This document shows positions 33,411 to 41,441 of a stretch of 64,000 bases of DNA, piece after piece. The stretch comes from Spirochaetae bacterium HGW-Spirochaetae-3 (lineage in GTDB: Bacteria; Spirochaetota; Spirochaetia; Treponematales; UBA12059), in the NCBI GenBank assembly GCA_002839315.1, contig PGXV01000010.1:1-64000 (forward strand), in the 5' to 3' direction. The position numbers and the translations under genes were made by a program. The notes below the pieces were generated by a model. It made no database searches. It was not told the origin of the DNA and saw only the letters and a program-made list of their open reading frames with translations. The number at the start of each line of letters is the position of its first letter. Position 1 is the first letter of the stretch.

Positions 33411-33439
33411 GCCTCGACGGCCGAAAAAGCCGTCAAGGC
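33411..33439. other. Hairpin in the leader of the ankyrin lipoprotein gene
   Basis: GCCTCGACGGC (33411-33421) pairs with GCCGTCAAGGC (33429-33439) with one mismatch, in the 170-base divergent spacer. It is 42 bases upstream of the GTG at 33481. No convincing promoter was picked out in this spacer, although it is AT-rich around 33355-33400. Confidence 0.4.
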
Positions 33440-33480
33440 TCCTGGCGACTAGATCGTTTTTTCCCCGGAAGGAATACATC

Positions 33481-36285
33481 GTGAACAAGAAGCGAACGCT
33501 GTCGATAGCGGCCTGCGCGCTGATCCTTGGATCCTGCGTATCGGCTCCCGACAAGAGCGGAACCCCGACCGCGACCGCGGCGGCTACCGCCTCCCAGGCC
33601 GAACCGAGTATCGCCGAACTAATAGAGAGAGGGGACGCCGCCGGGCTACAGGCGCTGTTCAAGGGTCGCGAAAAGGCGAGCGAGGCGGGCCCCGACGGCC
33701 TCTACCCGCTCCATTCGGCCGTGCTGAAGGGGTCGAGCGAGATGGTCGGGATACTGCTGGCTATGGGCGCGGTTCCCGATACCGTAGATCCCGACGGGAA
33801 GACGCCGCTCCGGTACGCGGTCGATAGGCGCGACGAAGAATCGGCCAAGGCCCTCGTTCGCAGGGGAGCGTCGCTATTCATCGCAGACTCGGCCGGCGTA
33901 AGCCCGCTGGACGCCGCGATCGCCAAGGGATTCGTCGCGCCGCTCGTAGACAAGTCTTCGGTATCGACCAAGGGCCCGAAAGGCGAGACGCCGTTACACG
34001 TCGCCGTGGACAGGCTGTCGCTCGACGCCGTCAAGGTCATGCTGGCTCTCGATCCCGACCTGGCGATACGCGACGCCTCCGGCAGGACGACGCTCGACGC
34101 GGCGTTCCTCCACCCGGCCAGCCAGGATAGCGCCGCGATCGCCGAGCTCCTCGTCGCGCGCAACGCTCCGAGCTCTATAGACGACTTCGCCTACTTCGTA
34201 CGCGCCGTCAGGGACACGAACTACTCCCGGGCCCGCTTCGCCGACGGGGCCACCGTGCTCCATGAGGCGGTCCGGTACGACCACCGAGGGTACCTGCAGT
34301 TCTTCCTCGACCGCGGCGTACCCGTGGACGCGAAGAACGCGTCCGGAGCGACGCCGTTGCACGACGCCATCAGGCTCGGCCGGCTCGAATCCGCCAAGCT
34401 CTTGCTGGCCAAGGGAGCGGATCCCAACGCCCGCGACGGATCGGGCAACACGCCGATGCACCTCGCGTTGCCGACGGCCGGGGCTCAGGCGGCCATGGAT
34501 CTGCTTCTCTCGTCCGGCGCGGATCCTTCGATCAAGGACAAGGCGGGAAACACCGCCCTGCACGTCGCCGTATCGCTTGGCTTCGCCCCGGCGACCATCG
34601 ACGCGCTCATAGCGAAGGGAGCGCCCGTCGACGCTACCAACGCCGACGGCGATACGGCGCTCGCGACGGCGATGCGCCGCCGTAACGCCGCGATAGTATC
34701 GACGCTCGCCGGGAAAGGCGCCGGCATGTTCGTCAAGAACCTGAAGGGCGAGACGCCGTTGTCCATAGCCCTGAAGGACGGCCCCGAGTCCACGAGGCCC
34801 CTGATCGCCTCCTCGGCCAAGGACGCCCGCGACGACTCGGGCGATTCTCCGTACCATCATGCCGTCCGCCTGCGCGCGACAGCCGCCACCATCGCCGTGC
34901 TAAAGGAACTCGGCCTCGACGCGTCGGCCCGCAACAACGAAGGCGACACGGCGCTCCATCTGGCAGTCCGCGCCAACGCGGCGCCCCAGGGCGAGGCGCT
35001 GCTCAACGCCGGCGCCGATCCGTTCTCGATCAACGCCGCCGAGGCGACGCCCATGTCCCTAGCGCTGTCCGCCGCCGGAGGCCCCCTCGCCTGGTTCTTC
35101 TCTCCCGCGGTCCTCGCTTCCAAGGACTCCGGCGGCAACGGTCCGCTGCATTACGCCGCGATGGCCGGATTAGCCGACGGTTGCGCCTTCCTCGCGTCCA
35201 AGGGGATCCCTGTCGACTCGAGGAACGCTGACGGGCAGACGCCGATGATGCTCGCGCTCCGGAAGGATTCGACCGGAACGGTAAACGTCCTCCTGTCGCT
35301 CGGCGCTGACGCACGCGCCCGCGACTCGTCCGGCTCCACGGCCCTGCACCTGGCCGTCTACTGGCACGCCTCGGAATGCCTGCGCCTTCTCGCGCGTTCC
35401 GCCGGCGACCTCGATCCGCGCGATTATACCGGCAAGACGCCGCTCCGCGACGCCGTCGACAAGGCCGACGCGGCCGCTACGGCCTTCCTCCTCGAGCGCG
35501 GCGCCGACGCCCTGGCCCGGGATAATTCCGGAGAGACGCCGCTCCACGCCGCCGCGCGCCAGGTAGACGACCGCTACGCGACGGCCCTCGCGTCCAAGGC
35601 GCGGCGCATAGACGCACGGGACGATTCGGGCGCGACGCCCCTCCTGGAGGCGGTCTACGCCGAGAACGCCAAGACGGCCAGGGCGCTCGCGTCGCTCGGC
35701 GCATCTATCCACGCGCGCGACTCGTCGGGCGAGAGCCCTCTCAGCTACGCGCTCAAGAAGGGCGGCCCGGTACTCAAGTCGCTCCTCGACGATAAGACCG
35801 CGCGAAGTTCCGACGCGGACGGTCGCTCCGTCGTAAGGGTAATACTGGAGGCCAAGCCGTCCGTCGAATTCCTCGATATGGCCTTCGCGGCCGGCGCGTC
35901 GCCCGACGACCGGGACGCGTTCGGCCGGGCCCCCCTCCACGTCGCCGTGGCCAACGGCTACGCGGATATAGCCGCCCGACTGGTCTCGGCAGGCGCGGAC
36001 AGATTCTCCAGGGACGCCACCGGAGCGACGCCCGTCCTCCTCGCGATGTCGCGGGACGAGCGGATGCTCAAGGCCCTATTCGGTACCGCCCCGAACGCCG
36101 CCGACTACCTCGGCGAGACCGCCCTCCACTACGCCTCAGCCTCCGGCCTCGAAAAAGCGGCCCAATCCCTGCTCGCGATGGGAGCGGACCCGACCCTACG
36201 CAACGCCGCCGGTGAAACCCCGTCCGACGTCGCCAGGCGCCGCGGCTACGAGACCCTAGCCGCGCTGCTCTCGCCAGGCAAATAG
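33481..36285 (+). CDS. Large ankyrin-repeat lipoprotein
   Basis: A 934-residue exported protein. Starting at GTG 33481 (AAGGA upstream), the signal peptide MNKKRTLSIAACALILGSC ends in a lipobox (LGSC), so it is probably a lipoprotein. From about residue 55 to the end it is built of roughly two dozen ankyrin repeats with the pattern G-x-TPLHxA and L-x-GAD. Ankyrin repeats form a solenoid for protein binding. Placement outside the cytoplasm suggests an envelope scaffold or host/partner interaction. Codon use matches the neighbours. An upstream in-frame ATG (33406) would bury the signal peptide. A strong terminator follows. Confidence 0.9.
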   Translation: MNKKRTLSIAACALILGSCVSAPDKSGTPTATAAATASQAEPSIAELIERGDAAGLQALFKGREKASEAGPDGLYPLHSAVLKGSSEMVGILLAMGAVPDTVDPDGKTPLRYAVDRRDEESAKALVRRGASLFIADSAGVSPLDAAIAKGFVAPLVDKSSVSTKGPKGETPLHVAVDRLSLDAVKVMLALDPDLAIRDASGRTTLDAAFLHPASQDSAAIAELLVARNAPSSIDDFAYFVRAVRDTNYSRARFADGATVLHEAVRYDHRGYLQFFLDRGVPVDAKNASGATPLHDAIRLGRLESAKLLLAKGADPNARDGSGNTPMHLALPTAGAQAAMDLLLSSGADPSIKDKAGNTALHVAVSLGFAPATIDALIAKGAPVDATNADGDTALATAMRRRNAAIVSTLAGKGAGMFVKNLKGETPLSIALKDGPESTRPLIASSAKDARDDSGDSPYHHAVRLRATAATIAVLKELGLDASARNNEGDTALHLAVRANAAPQGEALLNAGADPFSINAAEATPMSLALSAAGGPLAWFFSPAVLASKDSGGNGPLHYAAMAGLADGCAFLASKGIPVDSRNADGQTPMMLALRKDSTGTVNVLLSLGADARARDSSGSTALHLAVYWHASECLRLLARSAGDLDPRDYTGKTPLRDAVDKADAAATAFLLERGADALARDNSGETPLHAAARQVDDRYATALASKARRIDARDDSGATPLLEAVYAENAKTARALASLGASIHARDSSGESPLSYALKKGGPVLKSLLDDKTARSSDADGRSVVRVILEAKPSVEFLDMAFAAGASPDDRDAFGRAPLHVAVANGYADIAARLVSAGADRFSRDATGATPVLLAMSRDERMLKALFGTAPNAADYLGETALHYASASGLEKAAQSLLAMGADPTLRNAAGETPSDVARRRGYETLAALLSPGK

Positions 36286-36300
36286 AAACCAGCAGCTGAT

Positions 36301-36338
36301 ATAGAAAAGGCCGCCCCGAAAGGGACGGCCTTTTCTAT
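36301..36338 (+). terminator. Rho-independent terminator of the ankyrin gene
   Basis: ATAGAAAAGGCCG (36301-36313) pairs perfectly with CGGCCTTTTCTAT (36326-36338). The T-run is inside the stem, so the structure works on either strand. Confidence 0.9.
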
Positions 36339-36355
36339 CGCTTGCAATAAGGCCC

Positions 36356-36487
36356 AGCGGCGAGCGCGCAGCGCAATGCCGCCTCTCCCAACCGCCTCGA
36401 TCGCCCAGCGGCGAGCGCGAAGCGCAATGCCGCCTCTATAAAGCCCCACACGCGCTTGTTAAGCGGCGAGCGCCAGCTCGTCCGCTT
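36356..36487. repeat. Second cluster of REP-like palindromic repeats
   Basis: Three units. Two near-identical direct copies of CAGCGGCGAGCGCG...GCGCAATGCCGCC lie at 36356-36383 and 36407-36435. A third, TTAAGCGGCGAGCGCC...CCGCTTGAAC (36459-36491), closely matches the outer units of the 26.5 kb cluster, including the trailing TTGAAC. The stems share GCGAGCGC cores. Confidence 0.85.
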
Positions 36488-36498
36488 GAACAATACCG

Positions 36499-36570
36499 CC
36501 CGCATCGCCGCGCCAGTCGGCGATGCGGGGTCAGCGTAGCTGATCGCGGCCTACCGGACCGCGATCAGCT
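36499..36570 (-). terminator. Double hairpin at the sigma-factor 3' end, the first overlapping the stop codon
   Basis: CCGCGATCAGCT (36559-36570) pairs with AGCTGATCGCGG (36538-36549); the TGA stop lies inside this stem. A second perfect 12-bp stem follows (36518-36529 with 36499-36510). No U-run is present. Confidence 0.7.
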
Positions 36571-37581
36571 GTTTTCATTGTACTCGTCGAGCCGTTTCAG
36601 ATCCTTGAGCTTCTGTATGGCCTTCTCCTGAATCTGCCGTACCCGCTCGCGCGTTATGCCGAGGAGCTTGCCGGTCTCTTCCAGCGTCAGGGGACCTTCG
36701 CCGTTTAGCCCGAAGCGCAGGGTAATGATCGTTATCTCCCGCTGGTTCAGGCTCTTGAGCACGTCGTCAAGCGTTTCCTGCAACGTAAGGCTGAATACTT
36801 CCTCGAACGGCTCCGTCGCGTTCTCGTCCTTGATCAGGTCGGCCAGGTGGGTGACGTTATCCTCGTCGACGGTCGTATCGAGGGACGCCGTTTCCTGGGA
36901 CAGCTTCATTATCTCCTTGACCTTCTTGGAGTCCATGCCGAGCTTATCGGCAAGCTCGTCCGCATGCGGATCTCGCCCCAGGTCCTGCGTCAGCTGCTTG
37001 GCGACGAAATAGCACTTCTTGATCGTATTGAGCATATGGATGGGAATACGAATGACGCGGCCCTTGTCGGCGAGGCTCTTGATGATAGCCTGCCGGATCC
37101 ACCATGTGCCGTAGGTCGAGAACCTGCAACCCCGCGTATAGTCGAAACGCTCTACGGCCTCGATAAGCCCGATGTTGCCTTCGTCTATTATATCGAGCAG
37201 CGACAGGCCTCGGTGCTGATAATTCTTGGCTATCGAGACGACGAGCCTCAGGTTGCTGGATATCATCTTGTGCTTGCACGCCAGTAGCTCGGCCTGCTTA
37301 TCGGCATATACTGAACGGTTCTCCGCGTACTCCGGCGAATGCTCGTCGGCGATGGAATCAAGCGCGGCGATTCCGTTCCTCATCTCCTGGATTCGACCGC
37401 CCAGCTCTATTTCTTCCTGGGCGTTCAACAAGGAGTAGCGGGATATTTGCTTTAGATACAGGGCTAGCGGATCGGTCTCCTTGATCGCCTTGGGCTTTCT
37501 CTGCTTTTTCTGAAGAAGTACCGGCTTCTGCTTCTTTATTCGCTTTACGGGGGTTGCTTTTTCCATTACGCTTTCGCTCAT
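36565..37581 (-). CDS. Sigma-70 family RNA polymerase sigma factor (RpoD/RpoS-like, group 2 size)
   Basis: A 338-residue sigma factor without region 1.1 or the non-conserved insert. Region 1.2 begins DPLALYLKQIS. Region 2 contains EGNIGLIEAVERFD and FSTYGTWWIRQAI (core and -10 recognition). Region 3 follows, and region 4 contains EETGKLLGITRERVRQIQ (-35 recognition helix-turn-helix). A Lys/Arg-rich tail occupies about residues 5-30. The ATG at 37581 has GGGAGA upstream; ATGs at 37602 and 37593 are less well placed. It could be an alternative general-stress or stationary-phase type sigma factor. The regulon is unknown. Confidence 0.92.
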   Translation of the reverse strand: MSESVMEKATPVKRIKKQKPVLLQKKQRKPKAIKETDPLALYLKQISRYSLLNAQEEIELGGRIQEMRNGIAALDSIADEHSPEYAENRSVYADKQAELLACKHKMISSNLRLVVSIAKNYQHRGLSLLDIIDEGNIGLIEAVERFDYTRGCRFSTYGTWWIRQAIIKSLADKGRVIRIPIHMLNTIKKCYFVAKQLTQDLGRDPHADELADKLGMDSKKVKEIMKLSQETASLDTTVDEDNVTHLADLIKDENATEPFEEVFSLTLQETLDDVLKSLNQREITIITLRFGLNGEGPLTLEETGKLLGITRERVRQIQEKAIQKLKDLKRLDEYNENS

Positions 37582-37677
37582 ACGGTCTCCCATCAGAACC
37601 ATTACGGTCCGGCCTGCGTGAAGAACCCTCGTTTGCTACGCGCTTTCTAATCTAAGCGAAACACAAGTTTATACTTT

Positions 37678-37706
37678 TCTATATGGAAATCAAGATATTT
37701 CAGCAA
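37678..37706 (-). promoter_or_regulatory. Putative promoter of the sigma-factor gene
   Basis: Minus strand: TTGCTG (37706-37701), 17 bases, TATAGA (37683-37678), in an AT-rich 225-base spacer (37582-37806). The leader would be ~90 bases. Nothing else recognisable is in the spacer. Confidence 0.45.
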
Positions 37707-37806
37707 AAACCGTCGAAGAAATAAGAAATAGTAGCCGCAACGCGTTCTTGTTAAAATAGTTACTTATCGATTGTGGCACTAAACTTATATCGGTACTATA
37801 TATACC

Positions 37807-38652
37807 TTAGTCTCGAGGAGCGGAATTCGGGTCGATAGTATCGGCGCCCTTGAAGACGAAGAAGTACGCCGCGGCGTCTCGCTCCGACGAGACCTTGCCT
37901 ATCGCCGATCCCTTCCGAACGCCGTCTCCCACCCTCACGGACAACGCCCCGGCGCCTCCGTACACGTATACGAGCCCATCGGTGGACTGGACGAACGCGA
38001 CGAGTCCGAAACCCCTGAATGGGCCAGCGGAGATCACCGTACCCGCGCGAATCGCGAGCAGGGTCGAGGATGGCTCGGCGGCGATAGAGACGCCTTTCAG
38101 CTTGCCCTGAAGGTATGATACGGAGCCGGCGGCGGGCCAGGTTTTCGATGCTGCTACCGGCGACGACGTCGCGGCGGCTTCTGGCGCCGCGATCGGTGCC
38201 GCGGGCGTCGGAATCGCCTTATCGACGGCGACGGGTACCCGTAGCCGCTGCCCGACCTTGATGGTCGTCGACTTCATACCGCTGGCGCTTACGATGGCGT
38301 CTACCGTCGCGCCATGAGCCTTGGCGATCCCATAGAGCGTATCGCCCTTCTTGACTACGTACTCGATCGTCCGCTTCTCGCCGGCAGGCTGAGAGATAGT
38401 CGCCGGGGGCGGATCAGCCTGCGCGCCCGGTATAGTCAGCTTCATGCCGACGAACAACCGGCCCGCGTCCGCGATGCCATTGGCCTTCATCAGCGAATCG
38501 ACCGTTATATCGTATTTCCTCGCGATGGCGTAAAGCGTCTCGCCCTTCTGTACGGTATGGACGAGAGGATCTGCGGCGGCCGCCGCCGTGGCGCCGGCGA
38601 GGCATAACGATGCGGCGAGTAGAAGGACGGCTATGGTTTTAGGTCGGCTCAT
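37807..38652 (-). CDS. Exported double-LysM protein with degenerate LytM (M23) domain
   Basis: A 281-residue protein with a signal peptide (about 1-27). Two LysM peptidoglycan-binding domains follow (about 31-75, HTVQKGETLYAIARKYD; and about 96-141, YVVKKGDTLYGIAKAHG). An Ala/Pro linker leads to a C-terminal LytM-like domain. The M23 zinc ligands are missing: the YGHLS position reads YGGAGALSV and the PHLHFE position reads AYFFVFKG. It is therefore probably non-catalytic, like EnvC or NlpD, which activate amidases. It should act in the periplasm at the cell wall. Confidence 0.88.
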   Translation of the reverse strand: MSRPKTIAVLLLAASLCLAGATAAAAADPLVHTVQKGETLYAIARKYDITVDSLMKANGIADAGRLFVGMKLTIPGAQADPPPATISQPAGEKRTIEYVVKKGDTLYGIAKAHGATVDAIVSASGMKSTTIKVGQRLRVPVAVDKAIPTPAAPIAAPEAAATSSPVAASKTWPAAGSVSYLQGKLKGVSIAAEPSSTLLAIRAGTVISAGPFRGFGLVAFVQSTDGLVYVYGGAGALSVRVGDGVRKGSAIGKVSSERDAAAYFFVFKGADTIDPNSAPRD

Positions 38653-38708
38653 GCACTCTTATTGTCGGCCCGTCTCGTACGGCCCATGAGAGGCTTTTCA
38701 GGCGGTAG

Positions 38709-40457
38709 CTATAGCGAATACTCGACGAACATGCGGACGCATGACCCGGAATCGGAGACGTCGGAATCCAGCAGCGATTCGGCGGAATAACCGATGAACT
38801 CGATACCCCATAGAAACGGCTTCGGCAGGCGAAAACCGGCCCCGGCGGAATACGCGATACTAGAATCGTAATACGCCTCGGATTCGCGCGGCCTAAGCTC
38901 GAAGCCCGCGCTGAGCTCTACGGCCGAGCCCAGCCGCAGCAGCCCGTCCAGGCCGAAGTTGAACACGTTGACGGCCTCGAATTCATCTATCCCGTAGGGC
39001 GGTTCCCAGGACAGGACCATCAGCCACGACGCCAGGCGCCTGGCACGATCGACGCCTCCGGCGAGGGCGCGGAGCTCGATCCGCTTCTCGACGTTCTCTC
39101 CCCCCGCTCTCCGTAACCAGTCCCAGGAAAACCCTATCCCGAGCATGCCTCGGCCGTAGAATCCCAGGTCTATCGACTGTGAATATCCGGTGCTCTTGGC
39201 GAGCCCGCCGTCTTCGGTCGAGGCGGCGAGAGCGGAGTCTTCCTTAGACAAGGACGAGGCTATCCAGACCCCCTTCTCGTCGCCGAACGCATGCTCGCTG
39301 CGCAGGCCGAATTCGAACAGGTCCGACCCGATGAGGCTGATGTCGTTGGATGAAGGATCGAGCCCGAAAGGCGTATAGAACCGGAACGCCAGGGATCCGC
39401 TGGGTTCGTGGAGAAAGGCCCATCGGGCGTTCTGCGCTCGCTTCGCCCTGACGATGGCGGGATTCCTGATCTCGCGATCTACGGCTACCTTCGTCGTCTT
39501 CAGATAATCGGACAGGCCGTCTATCCGCCGCCTTACGACGTCGATCCTGGCGCGCACGATCTCCTTGCTCCTGGGAACGGCGTCCTCGACGCGGCCGAGA
39601 GCGAGCCGGGAATCGGAGAGCGAGCGGTATTTCGCCTCGAGCTCGTCCCTGAACGCCGTCAGCTCCGCGCGCGGCGTCTCCTCTACCCCGCGCAGGCGAT
39701 CGGGAACGCCGTCGGCCCAGGCTTCGACCGCGGTCAGGTCCGCGTCGATATCGTCGAGCACGGCGAGCGACGACGATAGTTCCTCGTCCGCCGCCAGGCC
39801 GCGCTCGGCGGCGCGTATGCGATCGTAACCCGCGGAGGCGCTACCCCTTACCGCGACGAGCACCTCGCGGAGTTCCGGGGCCTTCTTCTTTCCGAAGGTA
39901 GAGAACACCGCGGCGTCGCCGATAGGGGATAGTAGATCGAGCCCGGAATCGCAGGCGTCGCGGGCCTGCCAATACAGGCTCATCGCGCGCCCCAGCTGAC
40001 CGTCGGTCTCGGCTTCCCGGGCCGACAGGCTTAGCCCCTCCGCATCGGAGAGCCGAGCCTCGGATCCATCCAGTATCGTAGATACCGTCGCTACGTACGC
40101 GGTGTTATAGAGAAGGCGGAGCGACTCGTCATCCACGACGAGCCTGAGCCGTACCGTCCACGAAGAGAGTCCCTTCTCGGACGACACCTTCTTCCAGTCC
40201 ATGGTGACGGGCGGATTCTTCATGAACAGCTCGGTGAACAGCCTATCCTTGCCGAGCGACTCCATGATCACGCCGATGGCCGCGCGCAACGCCGAGTTCT
40301 GGGCGGAAGCCTCGGTATCGCCCTTGCCTACGGCCTCGGCGATATAGTCAGGCCCTAAGGCCTGGAAGCTGGCGTCCCGTGGTAGCGCGGAAACGGCTCC
40401 AGACGCGGCGAAGACGAGAATTGATACGAGAGCTATTCGGACCGCGGTGTCTTTCAT
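38709..40457 (-). CDS. Exported protein with helical N-terminal half and predicted beta-barrel C-terminal half
   Basis: A 582-residue protein not assigned to a named family. The start at 40457 has GAGGAG and gives a signal peptide (MKDTAVRIALVSILVFAASG). Residues 30-330 are mainly helical, with a coiled-coil-like stretch (about 190-315). From about 345 on, alternating hydrophobic segments rich in Gly/aromatics (YTPFGLDP, GFYGRGMLGIGFSW, FVEYSL at the end) look like an outer-membrane barrel ending in a hydrophobic residue. It is downstream of the 277-residue membrane protein with a 44-base gap. A role in the outer envelope is inferred from topology only. Confidence 0.7.
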   Translation of the reverse strand: MKDTAVRIALVSILVFAASGAVSALPRDASFQALGPDYIAEAVGKGDTEASAQNSALRAAIGVIMESLGKDRLFTELFMKNPPVTMDWKKVSSEKGLSSWTVRLRLVVDDESLRLLYNTAYVATVSTILDGSEARLSDAEGLSLSAREAETDGQLGRAMSLYWQARDACDSGLDLLSPIGDAAVFSTFGKKKAPELREVLVAVRGSASAGYDRIRAAERGLAADEELSSSLAVLDDIDADLTAVEAWADGVPDRLRGVEETPRAELTAFRDELEAKYRSLSDSRLALGRVEDAVPRSKEIVRARIDVVRRRIDGLSDYLKTTKVAVDREIRNPAIVRAKRAQNARWAFLHEPSGSLAFRFYTPFGLDPSSNDISLIGSDLFEFGLRSEHAFGDEKGVWIASSLSKEDSALAASTEDGGLAKSTGYSQSIDLGFYGRGMLGIGFSWDWLRRAGGENVEKRIELRALAGGVDRARRLASWLMVLSWEPPYGIDEFEAVNVFNFGLDGLLRLGSAVELSAGFELRPRESEAYYDSSIAYSAGAGFRLPKPFLWGIEFIGYSAESLLDSDVSDSGSCVRMFVEYSL

Positions 40458-40501
40458 CGATTCTCCTCGATTCGGCTGGCCCGAAGGGGCGGATCCGGCC
40501 T

Positions 40502-41335
40502 TCAGGCCTTGGGCTCGACCACCTTGAGGAGCCAGGCGCTCGCCTCGTCCAGGATCTTCGACAGGATCACGATATGAACCTCGCTCTTGCCCCGCTCGAC
40601 CTCCCTGGCCCATCGCTGCGCTCCGTACCGCCCGGCTAATGCGACGCGCCTCGCCTCGGCGGCGGCTACGAGCCTCGCCCGTTCCGCCTCGTCCGAGGCG
40701 GCCGCGCACATCGTCCCCAGCATGAAGGCGGAGAGCACGGCGAGTATAGGATCCTTCGAAGCCATAGACGACTCGAGTCGGGCCGAGGCCTCGGGGGCCC
40801 GCTTGGCCAGTACGAGCGAAAAGGCGTGGTAGAAGCCTATCCACGCGGGATTATCCACGCCCTTGCCGTCGGCGTACTCTCCGAGGAACCGCTCGCTCGC
40901 GGCCGCGTCGTTCTTGAGTAGCCGAGCGGCACCGAAGAGCACGGCGTCACGCCTCAGCGCGGATGGTTTGTCCTTCAGGAGAGCGGCTTCGAGACGTTCC
41001 ACGGTAGCCATGTCGCCGCGCAGGAGGGAGGTATTGACGAGGAGCTTGACCGTACGGCGATCGTAGCGTCCGCGTTCGAATACCCGTTCGCACAGGAGCC
41101 TGGAGAGCTCATCCCAGCCTTCGGTCTCGAGCAACGAGAAAAGCTTCCAATTGTTGACGAAAAAGACGTTGAATCCGACGAGAACCGCCGCGAACAACAG
41201 GAACAGCGGCCAGTTCTTGCCCCAGAACGGCAACGCATAGGCTCCACCGAGCAGGAATAACGGCATCAAAAAAATAAAAGCGAACGAGAAGATCAATATA
41301 GCGTTGAAAAGAACGAATATTGTCTTAAACTTCAT
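40502..41335 (-). CDS. Membrane-anchored protein of unknown function with helical-repeat cytoplasmic part
   Basis: A 277-residue protein. Two hydrophobic helices (about 6-30 and 43-62) are followed by ~215 soluble residues of paired helices resembling TPR/SEL1 spacing (LLVNTSLLRGDMATVERLEAALL; LLKNDAAASERFLGEYADG). I do not recognise the family. It lies upstream of the predicted outer-membrane protein gene and is divergent from the HD-GYP gene; the shared 106-base spacer has AT-rich segments but no clear promoter. Confidence 0.7.
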   Translation of the reverse strand: MKFKTIFVLFNAILIFSFAFIFLMPLFLLGGAYALPFWGKNWPLFLLFAAVLVGFNVFFVNNWKLFSLLETEGWDELSRLLCERVFERGRYDRRTVKLLVNTSLLRGDMATVERLEAALLKDKPSALRRDAVLFGAARLLKNDAAASERFLGEYADGKGVDNPAWIGFYHAFSLVLAKRAPEASARLESSMASKDPILAVLSAFMLGTMCAAASDEAERARLVAAAEARRVALAGRYGAQRWAREVERGKSEVHIVILSKILDEASAWLLKVVEPKA

Positions 41336-41441
41336 GCGTGTTTACTCCAATAATAGATACGAGGGACGCGTATACCTTTGGTATATTGCTGCTACGAAGC
41401 GATTCGAGTTGGAAGCATAGAATATTGCCTGAGAGGGGTCA

